DNA of 64,000 bases from an uncultured Oscillospiraceae bacterium (GCA_944387055.1 CALXDL010000024.1:1-64000); one strand, 5' to 3'; counted from the stretch's first letter, positions 9,850-18,995 are shown. Translations and numbers: made by a program. The notes: generated from the letters alone by a model not told the origin.

Positions 9850-10299
9850 ATGAAAGTGATCTTGCAACAGGATGTGAAAGGCCAAGGGAAGAAAGGCCAG
9901 ATGGTGGAAGTGTCCGAGGGGTATGCCCGGAATTATCTTCTGCCCCGGAAGCTGGCGGTCGCCGCCACGACAGACGCCATCAACACGATGAAACTGCGGG
10001 AGATGGCCCGCAAGGCCGAGGAGGCCCGCCAGAAAGCGGAGGCGGAAGCCACCGCAGAGAAGCTCAAGGGCTGCATGGTGAAGCTGACCGCCAAGGGCGG
10101 GAACGGCGGGCGTCTCTTCGGCGCAGTCACCACCAAGGAGATATCCGATGGACTGAAGGACCAGTTCGACATCGACATCCCCAAGCAGAAGCTGGTGCTG
10201 GAAGAGCCCATCAAGGCATTCGGCAGCTATCAGGTCAAAGCCAAACTGGGCTTCGAGGTGACGGGTACGGTCTATGTATCCGTGTTCGAAGAGAAATGA
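9850..10299 (+). CDS. rplI: 50S ribosomal protein bL9
   Basis: Large-subunit ribosomal protein, 149 residues, starting MKVILQQDVKGQGKKGQMVEVSEGYARNYL, the bL9 signature that binds 23S rRNA domain V near the L1 stalk. The long central helix (residues 45-75) joins N- and C-terminal domains. Placed between gdpP and dnaB as in many Firmicutes. Confidence 0.98.
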   Translation: MKVILQQDVKGQGKKGQMVEVSEGYARNYLLPRKLAVAATTDAINTMKLREMARKAEEARQKAEAEATAEKLKGCMVKLTAKGGNGGRLFGAVTTKEISDGLKDQFDIDIPKQKLVLEEPIKAFGSYQVKAKLGFEVTGTVYVSVFEEK

Positions 10300-10373
10300 T
10301 TCCGGCATGAGCGAGACCTGCTGCCGTCCGGCCAAAGGGACCGTCTGGAAAGACAGATGGGAGGTGAGCATCC

Positions 10374-11723
10374 ATGGCGAATGAAGACCTGCTCCTGCGG
10401 CAGATGCCCCACTCTCTGGAGGGGGAGCAGGCTGTCCTGGGCTCCATGCTGATCGATGCCGACTGCGTCGAGGACGTGATGGACAAGCTCCGTCCGTCGG
10501 ATTTCTATCTCCGGCAGAATCGGGAGATCTTTGAGACCATCTACTCCATGTTCACCTATGCCAAGCCCATCGACGGCATCACCGTCTGCGAGGAGATGCA
10601 GAAGGCGGGCACCTACGACGAGCAGACCACCCGGTCGTATCTGGCCCAGCTGATGGAGATCACCCCCACCAGCGCCAATGTCATGGAGTACGTGGCCATC
10701 GTCCGGGACAAGGCGCTGCTGCGGGGCGTGGCCCAGGCGGCCGCCGAGATCACCGCCATGGTGCAGGAGGGCGTGGGCGAGGCATCTGAGATCCTGGAGG
10801 CGGCGGAACAGAAGGTCTACGCCGTCCGCCGGGGCCAGAGCGCCCAGGACATGGTGCCCCTGCGGCAGGTGCTGCCGGAGGTGCTGGACCGCCTGGGGGA
10901 GATGAGCGAGAGTGAGGACCATCTGCCGGGACTCTCCACGGGCCTGTCCGCAGTGGATCAAAAGATCACGGGATTGAACAAGTCGGACCTGATCCTGCTG
11001 GCCGCCCGCCCCGGTATGGGCAAGACCTCCTTCGCCCTGAACGTGGCGCTGAACGTGGCCAAGGCCGTCCACAAGACAGTGGCGGTGTTCTCCCTGGAGA
11101 TGAGCCGGGAGCAGCTGGCCACCCGCCTGCTGGCGTCCGAGGCTCTGGTGGAGAACAACCGCCTCAAGACCGGCGCCCTGCGGGAGACCGATTGGGAGAA
11201 GATCGCCGGGGCGGCCACGATCTTGAACAAGGTGGACATCCGGATCGACGACAATCCCATGCTGTCCGTGGCGGACATGAACGCCAAGTGCCGGCGGTTG
11301 GACGACTTGGGCTTGGTGGTCATCGACTACCTGCAGCTGATGACCTCCGCCGGGGGCAAGGGCTACGCGGGAGAGAACCGCCAGCAGGTGGTGTCCGATA
11401 TCTCCCGGATGCTGAAGATCATGGCCAAGGAGCTGAACGTGCCGGTGATTTGCCTGAGCCAGCTTTCCCGCGCCAACGAGAAGCGGGACGACAAACGGCC
11501 CATGCTGTCAGATCTGCGGGAATCCGGTGCCATCGAGCAGGATGCGGACATCGTGCTGTTCCTCTACCGGGACGATTACTATCATGAGGACTCAGAGAAG
11601 CACAACATCGCTGAGTGCATCGTGGCCAAGAACCGCCACGGTGAGACGGGGAAAGTGGAGCTGCGGTGGATGCCGGAGTACACCACCTTCTCCACGTTAG
11701 ACACGCGGTATGACGAGGGCTGA
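10374..11723 (+). CDS. dnaB: Replicative DNA helicase DnaB (DnaC of Bacillus)
   Basis: Hexameric 5'-to-3' helicase that unwinds DNA at the replication fork. The 449-residue protein has the N-terminal primase-interacting domain (about 8-110), a linker, and the RecA-like motor with Walker A ARPGMGKTSFALN (about 215), Walker B VVIDYLQLM and the arginine-finger region. No intein is present. An ATG after GGGAGGTGAGC starts the gene. It overlaps tilS by 14 bases. Confidence 0.98.
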   Translation: MANEDLLLRQMPHSLEGEQAVLGSMLIDADCVEDVMDKLRPSDFYLRQNREIFETIYSMFTYAKPIDGITVCEEMQKAGTYDEQTTRSYLAQLMEITPTSANVMEYVAIVRDKALLRGVAQAAAEITAMVQEGVGEASEILEAAEQKVYAVRRGQSAQDMVPLRQVLPEVLDRLGEMSESEDHLPGLSTGLSAVDQKITGLNKSDLILLAARPGMGKTSFALNVALNVAKAVHKTVAVFSLEMSREQLATRLLASEALVENNRLKTGALRETDWEKIAGAATILNKVDIRIDDNPMLSVADMNAKCRRLDDLGLVVIDYLQLMTSAGGKGYAGENRQQVVSDISRMLKIMAKELNVPVICLSQLSRANEKRDDKRPMLSDLRESGAIEQDADIVLFLYRDDYYHEDSEKHNIAECIVAKNRHGETGKVELRWMPEYTTFSTLDTRYDEG

Positions 11724-13086
11724 TCTGCTGGGCCGGGTGCCCAGGTGGACCCTGCCGGGCCGGGGGCGGACGGTGCTCTGCGCCGTGTCCGGCGGACTGG
11801 ACTCCATGTGCCTGCTGGACCTGCTGGACTGGTGGTGCAGAGAGCGGGGCGGCCGGGTCGTGGCCGCTCACTTCAATCATCAGCTGCGGGGCGCGGAATC
11901 GGACCGGGACGAGGCCTTCGTCCGGGACTGGTGCGCTGCCCATGGTATCCCGTTCGTTTCCGGATCCGGAGACGTGAAGGCCCGGGCGGAGACAGAGGGC
12001 CGCTCCATCGAGGAGGCGGCCCGGGACCTGCGTTATGCCTTTTTGCGCCGGGAGGCAGAAAAGCTTGGCGGTGTGCGCATCTACACCGCCCACCATGCGG
12101 ACGACAATGCGGAGACCATCCTTTTCAATTTGATCCGGGGCACCGGTGTGGCGGGCCTTACTGGTATGGCCTGGCAGCAGGATGGGATTTACCGTCCCCT
12201 GCTGGACGTGGCCCGGGCAGAGCTGGCGGATTACGCCGCCGCCCATAGTGTCCCTCATGTGGAGGACACCACCAACGCCGACCCGGATGCCGCGGCCCGG
12301 AATTTCCTCCGGCTGGAAGTCATGCCTCGCTTGAGGCAGATCAATCCCCAGGCGGTGGCCCACATCAACGGCGCCGGCCGCCGATTGCGGGTGGTGGACC
12401 GTTCCCTGGAGGAAGAGGCTGCCCGCCGCACCGCCCGTGTGGAGGTACGAGAGGGACGGGTGACCTTATCAAAGCGGGCGTTGGCGGAGGCCAGCGACGC
12501 CGTGAAGCCCCGAATGCTGCTGCGATTGTTCGACCTGCTGGGCGTGGGGCGGAAAGACATCACCGCCGCCCAACTGAACGCCATGCTCTACCTGACCCGG
12601 AACACCCTCTGGGGCAAGGAGAGCCGGCTGGACCTGCCCCACGGTGTCACCGCCCGGTACTGCCGGGAGTGGCTGATGCTGGAGACCCGCCCCCAGACCT
12701 TGACGGAGGTCCAACTGCTGCCGGGCTGCCCCGTCACCTGGGGGGACTACCGCATCATCCTGTTGGACCACCGGGAAGGGGAGGGCCTGGCGATCCGCCC
12801 CTGGCATCAGGGGGAGCGGATGGGCCTCACTGTGGGACCGGCGGCGCCGGGAGACCGGCTGATCTTGCCGGAGACCCACGGCGGGGGCCGCAGCGTCAAG
12901 CGGCTGTGCCTGGACCGCCGCATCTCCCTTTCGGAGCGGGACCGGCTGCCAGCCGTCTACGCGGGAGGGACCTTGGCTGCAGTGTGGCGGCTGGGGGTGG
13001 ATCAGGCGTTTTCCGCATCGGCAGGGGAGCCCTGCCGGTTCATCCAGATCATCGAAGCGGCAAAGGAGAGAGAACATGAGAAGTGA
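11710..13086 (+). CDS. tilS: tRNA(Ile)-lysidine synthase
   Basis: ATP-dependent enzyme that converts C34 of the CAU-anticodon tRNA-Ile2 to lysidine, switching its codon from AUG to AUA; essential in most bacteria. The PP-loop SGGLDSMCLLDLLD is at residue 30, followed by the HFNHQLRG and TAHHADDNAETILFNL motifs; the C-terminal TilS substrate domain extends to residue 458. It overlaps both dnaB (14 bases) and hpt (11 bases). The tilS-hpt-ftsH order is the canonical Firmicute cluster. Confidence 0.96.
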   Translation: MTRADLLGRVPRWTLPGRGRTVLCAVSGGLDSMCLLDLLDWWCRERGGRVVAAHFNHQLRGAESDRDEAFVRDWCAAHGIPFVSGSGDVKARAETEGRSIEEAARDLRYAFLRREAEKLGGVRIYTAHHADDNAETILFNLIRGTGVAGLTGMAWQQDGIYRPLLDVARAELADYAAAHSVPHVEDTTNADPDAAARNFLRLEVMPRLRQINPQAVAHINGAGRRLRVVDRSLEEEAARRTARVEVREGRVTLSKRALAEASDAVKPRMLLRLFDLLGVGRKDITAAQLNAMLYLTRNTLWGKESRLDLPHGVTARYCREWLMLETRPQTLTEVQLLPGCPVTWGDYRIILLDHREGEGLAIRPWHQGERMGLTVGPAAPGDRLILPETHGGGRSVKRLCLDRRISLSERDRLPAVYAGGTLAAVWRLGVDQAFSASAGEPCRFIQIIEAAKEREHEK

Positions 13087-13630
13087 GATGGAGCGCGATA
13101 TCCTGAAAGTCCTGGTGACGGAGGAGGAACTGAAAGCCCGCGTCGCGGAGATGGGCGCGGAGCTGTATGACCGCTTCCAGGATAAAGACCCGTTGTTCCT
13201 GGGGGTGCTGAAGGGGTCCTTCGTGTTCATGGCGGACCTGGTCCGGGCCTGTCAGGTAAAGAGCGACGTGGAGTTCATCGCCGTCAGTTCCTATCAGAAC
13301 GCAACGGTATCTTCCGGCCGGGTGCAGATCACCCACGATCTCCAGCAGGACATCACCGGGCGGCACCTGATCATCGTGGAGGATATCCTGGACTCCGGCA
13401 ACACGCTGGCGTTTTTGAAAGAGTACTTCATGACCAAGGGCGCGGCGTCCATCACCATCGTGACACTGTTGGATAAGCCCTCCCGCCGTACCAAGGCCAT
13501 CACTGCCGATCTGGCGGGCTTCGTGGTGCCGGATGAATTCGTGGTGGGCTATGGGCTGGACTACTGCCAGCAATATCGGAACGTGCCGTACATCGGCGTG
13601 CTCAGGCCCGAGGTCTATTCGGATCACTGA
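13076..13630 (+). CDS. hpt: Hypoxanthine phosphoribosyltransferase
   Basis: Purine salvage enzyme that joins hypoxanthine or guanine to PRPP to give IMP or GMP. The 184-residue protein has the PRPP-binding signature VEDILDSGNTL (about residue 102) and the flexible loop SSYQN. AAAGGAG ends seven bases before the ATG, inside the tilS 3' end. In this cluster Hpt can also modulate ftsH expression in Bacillus, which is known there and only possible here. Confidence 0.97.
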   Translation: MRSEMERDILKVLVTEEELKARVAEMGAELYDRFQDKDPLFLGVLKGSFVFMADLVRACQVKSDVEFIAVSSYQNATVSSGRVQITHDLQQDITGRHLIIVEDILDSGNTLAFLKEYFMTKGAASITIVTLLDKPSRRTKAITADLAGFVVPDEFVVGYGLDYCQQYRNVPYIGVLRPEVYSDH

Positions 13631-13749
13631 GGGCGCGGCGATGGCCGGCCCCGGACGCAGCCGGAGCACCAGACCTCAGGGGCTTGGTGATACTGAGAAA
13701 TTAGGACTCCCGCTGGAGAGGACTCGGCGGGAAAGGAGGTCCCGGACCC

Positions 13750-15612
13750 GTGACAAAACAAAACCGTATGTCCAATCTGAGCATCCTCTTCCTGGGGATG
13801 GTCGTCATATCGTGCGTCGCTTGGCTGTGGCAGGCAAGCAGCCGTGCTCCTGAGCTGGAGTATTCTCAGGTCCGCCAGCTTTTTCTGGAAGAGCAGGTCG
13901 TATCCTTCGATATCAGCACGGACCATACGCTCACCATGAAGCTGCGGGAGGAAGTGGACGGAAGCGATACGATCCGCTACGAACTGTATGACTTCCAGCT
14001 CTTTTATGACGATCTCAACGACTTGGTCCAACAGCAGTATGCCGAGGGGATCATCACCGCATATGATTATCCAGAACCGGAGACCACCAACTGGGTGACC
14101 CTGTTGCTGCCCTATGTGCTGGTAGCTGTGGTCTTGGGCCTGGCGTGGTACTTCCTCATCGCCAGGGCCCAGGGCGGCGGTATGGGGGCGGACAAGATGG
14201 CCAGGTTCGGCACAGCGCGTACGCGGGTGCTGACGGACAAGGACAAGAAAGTGACGTTCGACGATGTGGCTGGTGCCGATGAGGAAAAAGAAGAGCTCCA
14301 GGAGATCGTGGAGTTCCTGAAAGATCCCAAGAAGTTCATCGCGTTGGGGGCCCGGATCCCCAAGGGCGTGCTGTTGGTGGGGCCGCCGGGCACCGGTAAG
14401 ACACTGCTGGCCAAGGCCGTGGCCGGGGAGGCAGATGTTGGGTTCCTCTCTATCTCCGGTTCCGATTTCGTGGAACTGTATGTGGGCGTGGGTGCCAGCC
14501 GGGTGAGGGACCTGTTCGAGCAGGCCAAGAAGACTGCCCCTGCCATCGTGTTCATCGATGAGATCGACGCCGTGGGACGCCAGCGCGGCACGGGACTGGG
14601 CGGCGGCCATGACGAGCGGGAGCAGACGCTCAACCAGCTCTTAGTAGAGATGGACGGCTTTTCTGCCAATGAGGGCGTGGTGGTCCTGGCGGCGACCAAC
14701 CGGGCAGACGTCCTGGATCCGGCACTGCTGCGGCCGGGACGGTTCGACCGGCAGATCTATGTGGGCTTGCCGGACATCCGCGGACGCGAGGCCATCTTGG
14801 AGGTCCACGCACGGAACAAGCCCTTGGCAGAGGATGTGGATCTGCGCAAATTGGCGCAGGGCACGCCGGGCTTCACCGGTGCGGACCTGGAGAACCTCAT
14901 CAACGAGGGGGCGCTGCTGGCGGCCCGCAGGGATAGGAAGTTCATCACCATGGGGGACCTGCGGGAGGCGGAGATCAAGGTCATCGCCGGGCCGGAGAAG
15001 AAGAGCCGGGTGATCCCCCGGCATGACCGGGAGCTGACCGCCTGGCACGAGGCGGGCCATGCCGTGGTGATGCACGCTCTGCCAGACCATGACCCTGTGA
15101 CGCAGATAACCATCGTACCGCGGGGCCAGGCGGGCGGCATGACGATCTCACTGCCGGAAGAGGACCGTGCTTATCTGTCCAAGCGGTATATGGAAGATCA
15201 GATCGTCGCCCTGTTGGGCGGGCGGGTCGCGGAGAAGCTGTGCCTGGGGGATATCTCCACCGGCGCCAGCAACGACATCCAGCGAGCCACACAAATCGCG
15301 CGGAAGATGGTGGCCAGCTATGGCATGAGCGACAAGCTGGGCACGGTCTCCTTCGAGTCTGGACATGATGAGGTGTTCATCGGCCGTACCATGACCCAGG
15401 GCCGCAGCTATTCCGAGGCTGTGGCCGCGCAGATCGACGAGGAGGTCAAGGCTGTGGTCGCCGCTGCCTATGCGCGGTGTGAGACGATCCTCTCCGCCAG
15501 CCGCAAAGAGCTGGACGCGGTGGCACAGTATCTGCTGGACCATGAGACGATGGAGCAGGATGCTTTCTTGGCGGTGTTCGGTGAAGGACCGGAGGCCTCT
15601 TCGAAAGCGTGA
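13750..15612 (+). CDS. ftsH: ATP-dependent zinc metalloprotease FtsH
   Basis: Membrane-anchored AAA+ protease that degrades misfolded membrane proteins and some regulators. The 620-residue protein has two transmembrane helices (about 8-25 and 115-137) flanking an extracytoplasmic domain, Walker [10 protein letters not shown] (about 213), Walker [12 protein letters not shown], the second region of homology, and the HEAGHA zinc site (about 433). The start is GTG at 13750, ten bases after AAAGGAGG. The extracytoplasmic domain is short and divergent, as in many Clostridia. Two hairpins follow the gene. Confidence 0.97.
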   Translation: MTKQNRMSNLSILFLGMVVISCVAWLWQASSRAPELEYSQVRQLFLEEQVVSFDISTDHTLTMKLREEVDGSDTIRYELYDFQLFYDDLNDLVQQQYAEGIITAYDYPEPETTNWVTLLLPYVLVAVVLGLAWYFLIARAQGGGMGADKMARFGTARTRVLTDKDKKVTFDDVAGADEEKEELQEIVEFLKDPKKFIALGARIPKGVLLVGPPGTGKTLLAKAVAGEADVGFLSISGSDFVELYVGVGASRVRDLFEQAKKTAPAIVFIDEIDAVGRQRGTGLGGGHDEREQTLNQLLVEMDGFSANEGVVVLAATNRADVLDPALLRPGRFDRQIYVGLPDIRGREAILEVHARNKPLAEDVDLRKLAQGTPGFTGADLENLINEGALLAARRDRKFITMGDLREAEIKVIAGPEKKSRVIPRHDRELTAWHEAGHAVVMHALPDHDPVTQITIVPRGQAGGMTISLPEEDRAYLSKRYMEDQIVALLGGRVAEKLCLGDISTGASNDIQRATQIARKMVASYGMSDKLGTVSFESGHDEVFIGRTMTQGRSYSEAVAAQIDEEVKAVVAAAYARCETILSASRKELDAVAQYLLDHETMEQDAFLAVFGEGPEASSKA

Positions 15613-15616
15613 GATC

Positions 15617-15652
15617 GGACGCCGCCCGGATATCTGGGCGGCGTCCGTTATT
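15617..15652 (+). terminator. Terminator of the ftsH run
   Basis: Stem GGACGCCGCCC/GGGCGGCGTCC (11 bp, eight-base loop) just after the ftsH stop, then GTTATT. The T-tract is weak, so termination may be finished by the next hairpin. Confidence 0.65.
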
Positions 15653-15677
15653 GCTCGGGGAGCGGAGGCTTGACAGG

Positions 15678-15715
15678 AAAAGACTGCCGGACGGGGATCC
15701 GTCCGGCAGTCTTTT
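15678..15715. terminator. Bidirectional terminator between ftsH and trxA
   Basis: A 15-bp perfect inverted repeat AAAAGACTGCCGGAC/GTCCGGCAGTCTTTT serves both converging genes because the A- and T-tracts are symmetric. Confidence 0.88.
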
Positions 15716-15721
15716 CATTTA

Positions 15722-16039
15722 TCAAAGGTGACTATCCAACACAGCAGTAAAGGCCTCGGCAGGCATGACACCGACCTTGCGGTCGAACTCTTCGCCATCC
15801 TTCAAAAATACCACAGTGGGGATGCTCATGACGCCGAACCGACGGGCCAGTTCCGGCTCTTCATCTACGTTCACCTTGCCCACCAGGACTTTGCCGGCAT
15901 ACTGTCCTGCCAGGGAATCTATCACGGGAGAGAGCATCTTGCAGGGGCCGCACCAGGAGGCCCAGAAGTCCACCATCGCCAGGGGAGCAGCTGCCACTTC
16001 AGCATCGAATCCAGCAGTCGTGAGATGTTTGATCGCCAT
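15722..16039 (-). CDS. trxA: Thioredoxin
   Basis: Small cytosolic dithiol protein, 105 residues, with the WCGPC active site (Cys30/Cys33) and the cis-proline loop SIPTVVFLKDG. Of two candidate ATGs, 16039 (MAIKHL) is nine bases from AAAAGGAG while 16045 is only three, so 16039 is chosen. It is the last gene of a three-gene operon with a reductase-like flavoprotein and an ArsR-like regulator, which should recharge and control it. Confidence 0.95.
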   Translation of the reverse strand: MAIKHLTTAGFDAEVAAAPLAMVDFWASWCGPCKMLSPVIDSLAGQYAGKVLVGKVNVDEEPELARRFGVMSIPTVVFLKDGEEFDRKVGVMPAEAFTAVLDSHL

Positions 16040-16097
16040 AGTCATCTTCTCCTTTTCGTTTCGATCTTTGGCCTGCGGCCCGTTCGGCCGAGGCCGC

Positions 16098-16919
16098 TCA
16101 TTTTTGCGCCCGGAGCACCTCGGCGGCATAGGCCGCCGCACTCTGCCCGGCCACCAGGCCTTCACCGGCCGCTTTGACGGCTTGGAGCGGGCCACCGGTA
16201 CAATCTCCAGCGGCGAACAGGCCAGGCAGATTGGTGGCCATGCGCCGGTCTACGATCACATGACCGTTTTCCACTGTCAACTCCGGGAACAGGTCCGTGG
16301 GGGCCAGCGTGGGTCGCAGGATGAACACGCCCTCTGCCGGGACAGTCACGCCGTCGCATGTCACAGACTCCACCCGGTCTCCGCCGGTGATGGTGCACTG
16401 TTTGGGACGGTCGAAATATGTGACGGCACAACCGATCTCCCGAAGGAACTCCCCTTCTCGCCGGGCGCTCTCACTGTATCCCAGCACTGCCACCGGTCTG
16501 CCGCGGTAGAGCATCCCGTCGCAAGTGGCGCAGTAGCTCACGCCACGACCCAGGAACGCGGCCTCACCCGGGAACTTCTTCCCCCTGGAAACGCCCGCTG
16601 CCAGGACCACAGACAGAGCGTCCACCATATCGGAGCCAACGCTCACATACCAGGTCTCCCCCATGCGCATGGCGCTGAGCGCGCGGCCCTCCAAAAACGA
16701 AGCGCCGGCGGCCTCTGCATGGCGGTGCAGGGCTTCTAGCAGTTCCGGACCGGTCACACCGGGGAGGCCTGGATAATTGTCCACCCGCTCCGCCCGGTAC
16801 AATGGATTCTCTGTATCGGAGTTCGATACCACCAGCACGCTGCGGCCTCTGGCTCGAACGTTCACCGCCGCAGAGAGGCCCGCCGGGCCTCCGCCGATGA
16901 CCAATACATCATAGGACAT
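16098..16919 (-). CDS. Thioredoxin-reductase-like FAD/NAD(P) oxidoreductase
   Basis: Flavoprotein of 273 residues with an N-terminal FAD-binding GGGPAGLSAAV motif (residue 9), the redox-active CATC pair (Cys130/Cys133) and the C-terminal AAGDCTGGPLQAVKAAGEG FAD motif. It likely reduces the adjacent thioredoxin with NAD(P)H or a ferredoxin-like donor. The region that normally holds the GxGxxA NADPH motif reads VLGYSESARREGEFL, lacking the usual glycine pattern, and the protein is about 35 residues shorter than standard TrxB (about 310), so the electron donor may not be NADPH. The start at 16919 (MSYDVL) is nine bases after AGGAGG and overlaps the regulator gene by 11 bases. Confidence 0.85.
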   Translation of the reverse strand: MSYDVLVIGGGPAGLSAAVNVRARGRSVLVVSNSDTENPLYRAERVDNYPGLPGVTGPELLEALHRHAEAAGASFLEGRALSAMRMGETWYVSVGSDMVDALSVVLAAGVSRGKKFPGEAAFLGRGVSYCATCDGMLYRGRPVAVLGYSESARREGEFLREIGCAVTYFDRPKQCTITGGDRVESVTCDGVTVPAEGVFILRPTLAPTDLFPELTVENGHVIVDRRMATNLPGLFAAGDCTGGPLQAVKAAGEGLVAGQSAAAYAAEVLRAQK

Positions 16920-17208
16920 ACGCATCTGCCTCCTCATCCATCAGTGCCGCGACCAAGCGGGCCACCTCTTTGGACGCGGCCCGGTAATAGACCACGTTCC
17001 CGCTCCGCTGTGCATCCACCACGCCAGCTGCCCGCAGCTTCTGGAGATGCTGGGAGATGCAAGATTGGGACATGCCGATGCCCCGTTCCATACAACTAAC
17101 GTTATGACAGCCGCTGGTCAGCAATTCATGGACGATCTGCAGGCGGATGGGATTGGAGAGGACTTTGAGCAAAGAAGCCCGCTCTCCATAGTTTATCCGG
17201 CCCTTCAT
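16909..17208 (-). CDS. ArsR-family winged-helix regulator with possible thiol sensor
   Basis: Dimeric DNA-binding repressor of 99 residues. The winged helix-turn-helix reads SQSCISQHLQKLRAAGVVDAQRSGNVVYYR (about 47-76). Three cysteines, Cys34 and Cys39 in GCHNVSC and Cys50 in the recognition-helix region, sit where ArsR/SmtB sensors carry metal or thiol-sensing residues. The chosen start (17208) is nine bases after AGGGAGG; the upstream ATG at 17217 abuts that site. It leads the operon with the flavoprotein and thioredoxin, and its promoter contains a palindrome, so autoregulation in response to thiol oxidation or a soft metal is inferred. Confidence 0.85.
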   Translation of the reverse strand: MKGRINYGERASLLKVLSNPIRLQIVHELLTSGCHNVSCMERGIGMSQSCISQHLQKLRAAGVVDAQRSGNVVYYRAASKEVARLVAALMDEEADAYVL

Positions 17209-17234
17209 GCGGCCCATCCTCCCTTCATTGGATC

Positions 17235-17263
17235 ATAATATAACAATATCATGATACTGTGAC
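17235..17263 (-). promoter_or_regulatory. Promoter with internal operator of the arsR-like/trx operon
   Basis: Minus-strand GTCACA (17258-17263), 17-base spacer, TATTAT (17235-17240). The palindrome TATCATGATA (17247-17256) lies entirely inside the spacer, an ideal place for a repressor. Confidence 0.6.
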
Positions 17264-17318
17264 ATTATAAGTTGTTTTTGCAACAAAAAGGAAAATATCA
17301 CAGGGCGGGACTGGAGAG

Positions 17319-17347
17319 TTGCTTTTGCCGGGAGAGTTTGGTACACT
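17319..17347 (+). promoter_or_regulatory. Promoter of rpe
   Basis: TTGCTT (17319-17324), 17-base spacer, TACACT (17342-17347). It implies a leader of about 217 nt. Confidence 0.6.
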
Positions 17348-17365
17348 GGAACAGACCACAAAAGA

Positions 17366-17393
17366 GGAGCCGGCAGGCATACCTACCGGCTCC
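17366..17393 (+). promoter_or_regulatory. Hairpin in the rpe leader
   Basis: GGAGCCGG/CCGGCTCC stem with an inner AGG-CATA-CCT stem close to the predicted transcript 5' end. It lacks a T-run, so it is more likely a stabilising or binding element than a terminator. Confidence 0.45.
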
Positions 17394-17570
17394 CTATTCC
17401 AAAAAGCGGCGGCGCCCCGCCCGGGGGCGGACGCTGCGCGGAAGGGGATCGCCGGGGGGCGCCTGCGCCGCTTGCAGCATCCTATGCACCGGGCGGCGGC
17501 TGCGCCACAGAGCCTGTCAGGTCGTCCTTGGAACGCAGGCCGCTGTCCGAAAAAGAAAGAGGGAGCTTCT

Positions 17571-18215
17571 ATGATCAAGATCGCACCATCCATCCTCTCC
17601 GCTGATTTTGCGAATCTAGAGCGGGATATCCAGCGCATCGCCGGGGCGGACTACGTCCATGTGGATGTGATGGACGGCATGTTCGTGCCCAACATCACCA
17701 TTGGCATCCCGGTGGTGGCAGCCATCCGGAAGGTGACGGAACTGCCGCTGGACGTCCATTTGATGATCGTGGAGCCAGTGCGGTATGTGGAGCAGTTCTG
17801 TGACGCGGGCGCGGACTTGGTCACCGTCCATGTAGAGGCGGACACACCGGAGAACATCCGCGCGGCGCTGGAGAAGATCCACGCCAAGGGGAAACGGGCG
17901 GGCATCGTCCTCAAGCCTGGGACACCTGCGGAGGCGGCACTGGAGTATCTGGATATGGTGGACTTGGTGCTGGTGATGACCGTGGAACCGGGCTTCGGCG
18001 GACAGAAGTTCATGGAAGATATGATGCCGAAAGTGGCAGCGCTCCGCCGCTTTATCGACGCGCGCGGATCGGACTGCGAGCTGGAGGTGGACGGCGGCGT
18101 GGCCCCGGATACCTGCCGGACCTGTATCGATGCAGGAGCTGACGTATTGGTGGCGGGGAGCGCGATCTACAAGGCGGCGGACATCCCTGGACGGATCGCG
18201 CAACTGCGGGGATGA
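17571..18215 (+). CDS. rpe: Ribulose-phosphate 3-epimerase
   Basis: Pentose phosphate pathway enzyme interconverting D-ribulose 5-phosphate and D-xylulose 5-phosphate. The 214-residue TIM barrel starts MIKIAPSILSADFANLERDI and has the metal-binding VHVDVMDGMFVPNI and HLMIVEP motifs, and the EVDGGV phosphate loop. GAGGGAG precedes the ATG; upstream in-frame codons are GC-rich leader. The isomerase partner RpiB is encoded at 34.3 kb. Confidence 0.97.
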   Translation: MIKIAPSILSADFANLERDIQRIAGADYVHVDVMDGMFVPNITIGIPVVAAIRKVTELPLDVHLMIVEPVRYVEQFCDAGADLVTVHVEADTPENIRAALEKIHAKGKRAGIVLKPGTPAEAALEYLDMVDLVLVMTVEPGFGGQKFMEDMMPKVAALRRFIDARGSDCELEVDGGVAPDTCRTCIDAGADVLVAGSAIYKAADIPGRIAQLRG

Positions 18216-18324
18216 GGGATATGAGACCGTGCGCTTCGGTCTGCTGCGCGTCCAAGATGACGCTGGAAGGGTGCGTCCCTGGAGCCGTTCTTGGATCACT
18301 TTATAGGAAAAGGAGCTCCTATCC

Positions 18325-18924
18325 ATGGAATATTTCCCTGCGCCTCTGGAAAAGTTAGTCGAACAATTCGCACGGCTCCCCGGTATCGGTGGAAAATCCG
18401 CCCAACGTCTGGCATTCTACGTCTTAGGCCTTCCGGAAGAGGAAGCCGAGGCCTTCGCCTCCGCTATCCTGGAGGCCAAGCGCGGGGTCACCTGCTGTCC
18501 GGTCTGTCAGAACTTCACCGCAGGGGGCCTGTGTCCGATCTGCGCATCTCCCAAACGGGACGCGTCCACCATCTGTGTGGTGGCGGATCCCAGAGATGTG
18601 GCTGCCATCGAGCGGAGCCGGGAATATGATGGCAGCTACCATGTGCTCCATGGGGTGATCTCTCCGATGAACCATGTGGGACCTGACGATCTGGCCATCA
18701 AGTCCCTGGTGGAGCGGGTGGCCAAAGGCGGCGTGCAAGAGGTCATCATGGCCACGAACCCAGATACGGAGGGAGAGGCCACCGCCATGTACATCGCACG
18801 GCTCCTCAAGCCCTTCGACGTACGTGTGACTCGCTTGGCCTATGGCATCCCCGTGGGCGGGCATCTGGAATTCGCCGATGATGCCACGCTCATGCGGGCG
18901 CTGGAGGGCCGCAGAGAGATATGA
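18325..18924 (+). CDS. recR: Recombination protein RecR
   Basis: Works with RecF/RecO to load RecA at gaps. The 199-residue protein has the helix-hairpin-helix LPGIGGKSAQRLAFY (about 15), the CPVCQNFT...CPICASPKRD zinc finger (about 54-72) and the Toprim core CVVADPRDVAAIE. Unlike the common order, dnaX and ybaB are not upstream; rpe is. GGAG lies nine bases before the ATG. Confidence 0.97.
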   Translation: MEYFPAPLEKLVEQFARLPGIGGKSAQRLAFYVLGLPEEEAEAFASAILEAKRGVTCCPVCQNFTAGGLCPICASPKRDASTICVVADPRDVAAIERSREYDGSYHVLHGVISPMNHVGPDDLAIKSLVERVAKGGVQEVIMATNPDTEGEATAMYIARLLKPFDVRVTRLAYGIPVGGHLEFADDATLMRALEGRREI

Positions 18925-18956
18925 ATGCCACTATACTTATGTATCGAGCATATGGG

Positions 18957-18989
18957 CGAGGCCCCTGACGGCGATTGTCAGGGGCCTCG
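18957..18989. terminator. Bidirectional terminator between recR and the MocR-type gene
   Basis: A 13-bp perfect stem CGAGGCCCCTGAC/GTCAGGGGCCTCG with a seven-base loop, followed by TCTCGTTC on the plus strand, between converging genes. Confidence 0.75.
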
Positions 18990-18995
18990 TCTCGT

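Larger units (their letters stand above)
17209..17570. other. Intergenic region and rpe leader
   Basis: About 360 bases with no supported gene. The left end holds the divergent arsR-like promoter. The rest is the rpe promoter and a GC-rich leader of about 217 nt, with one strong hairpin and otherwise nothing I recognise. Confidence 0.55.
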
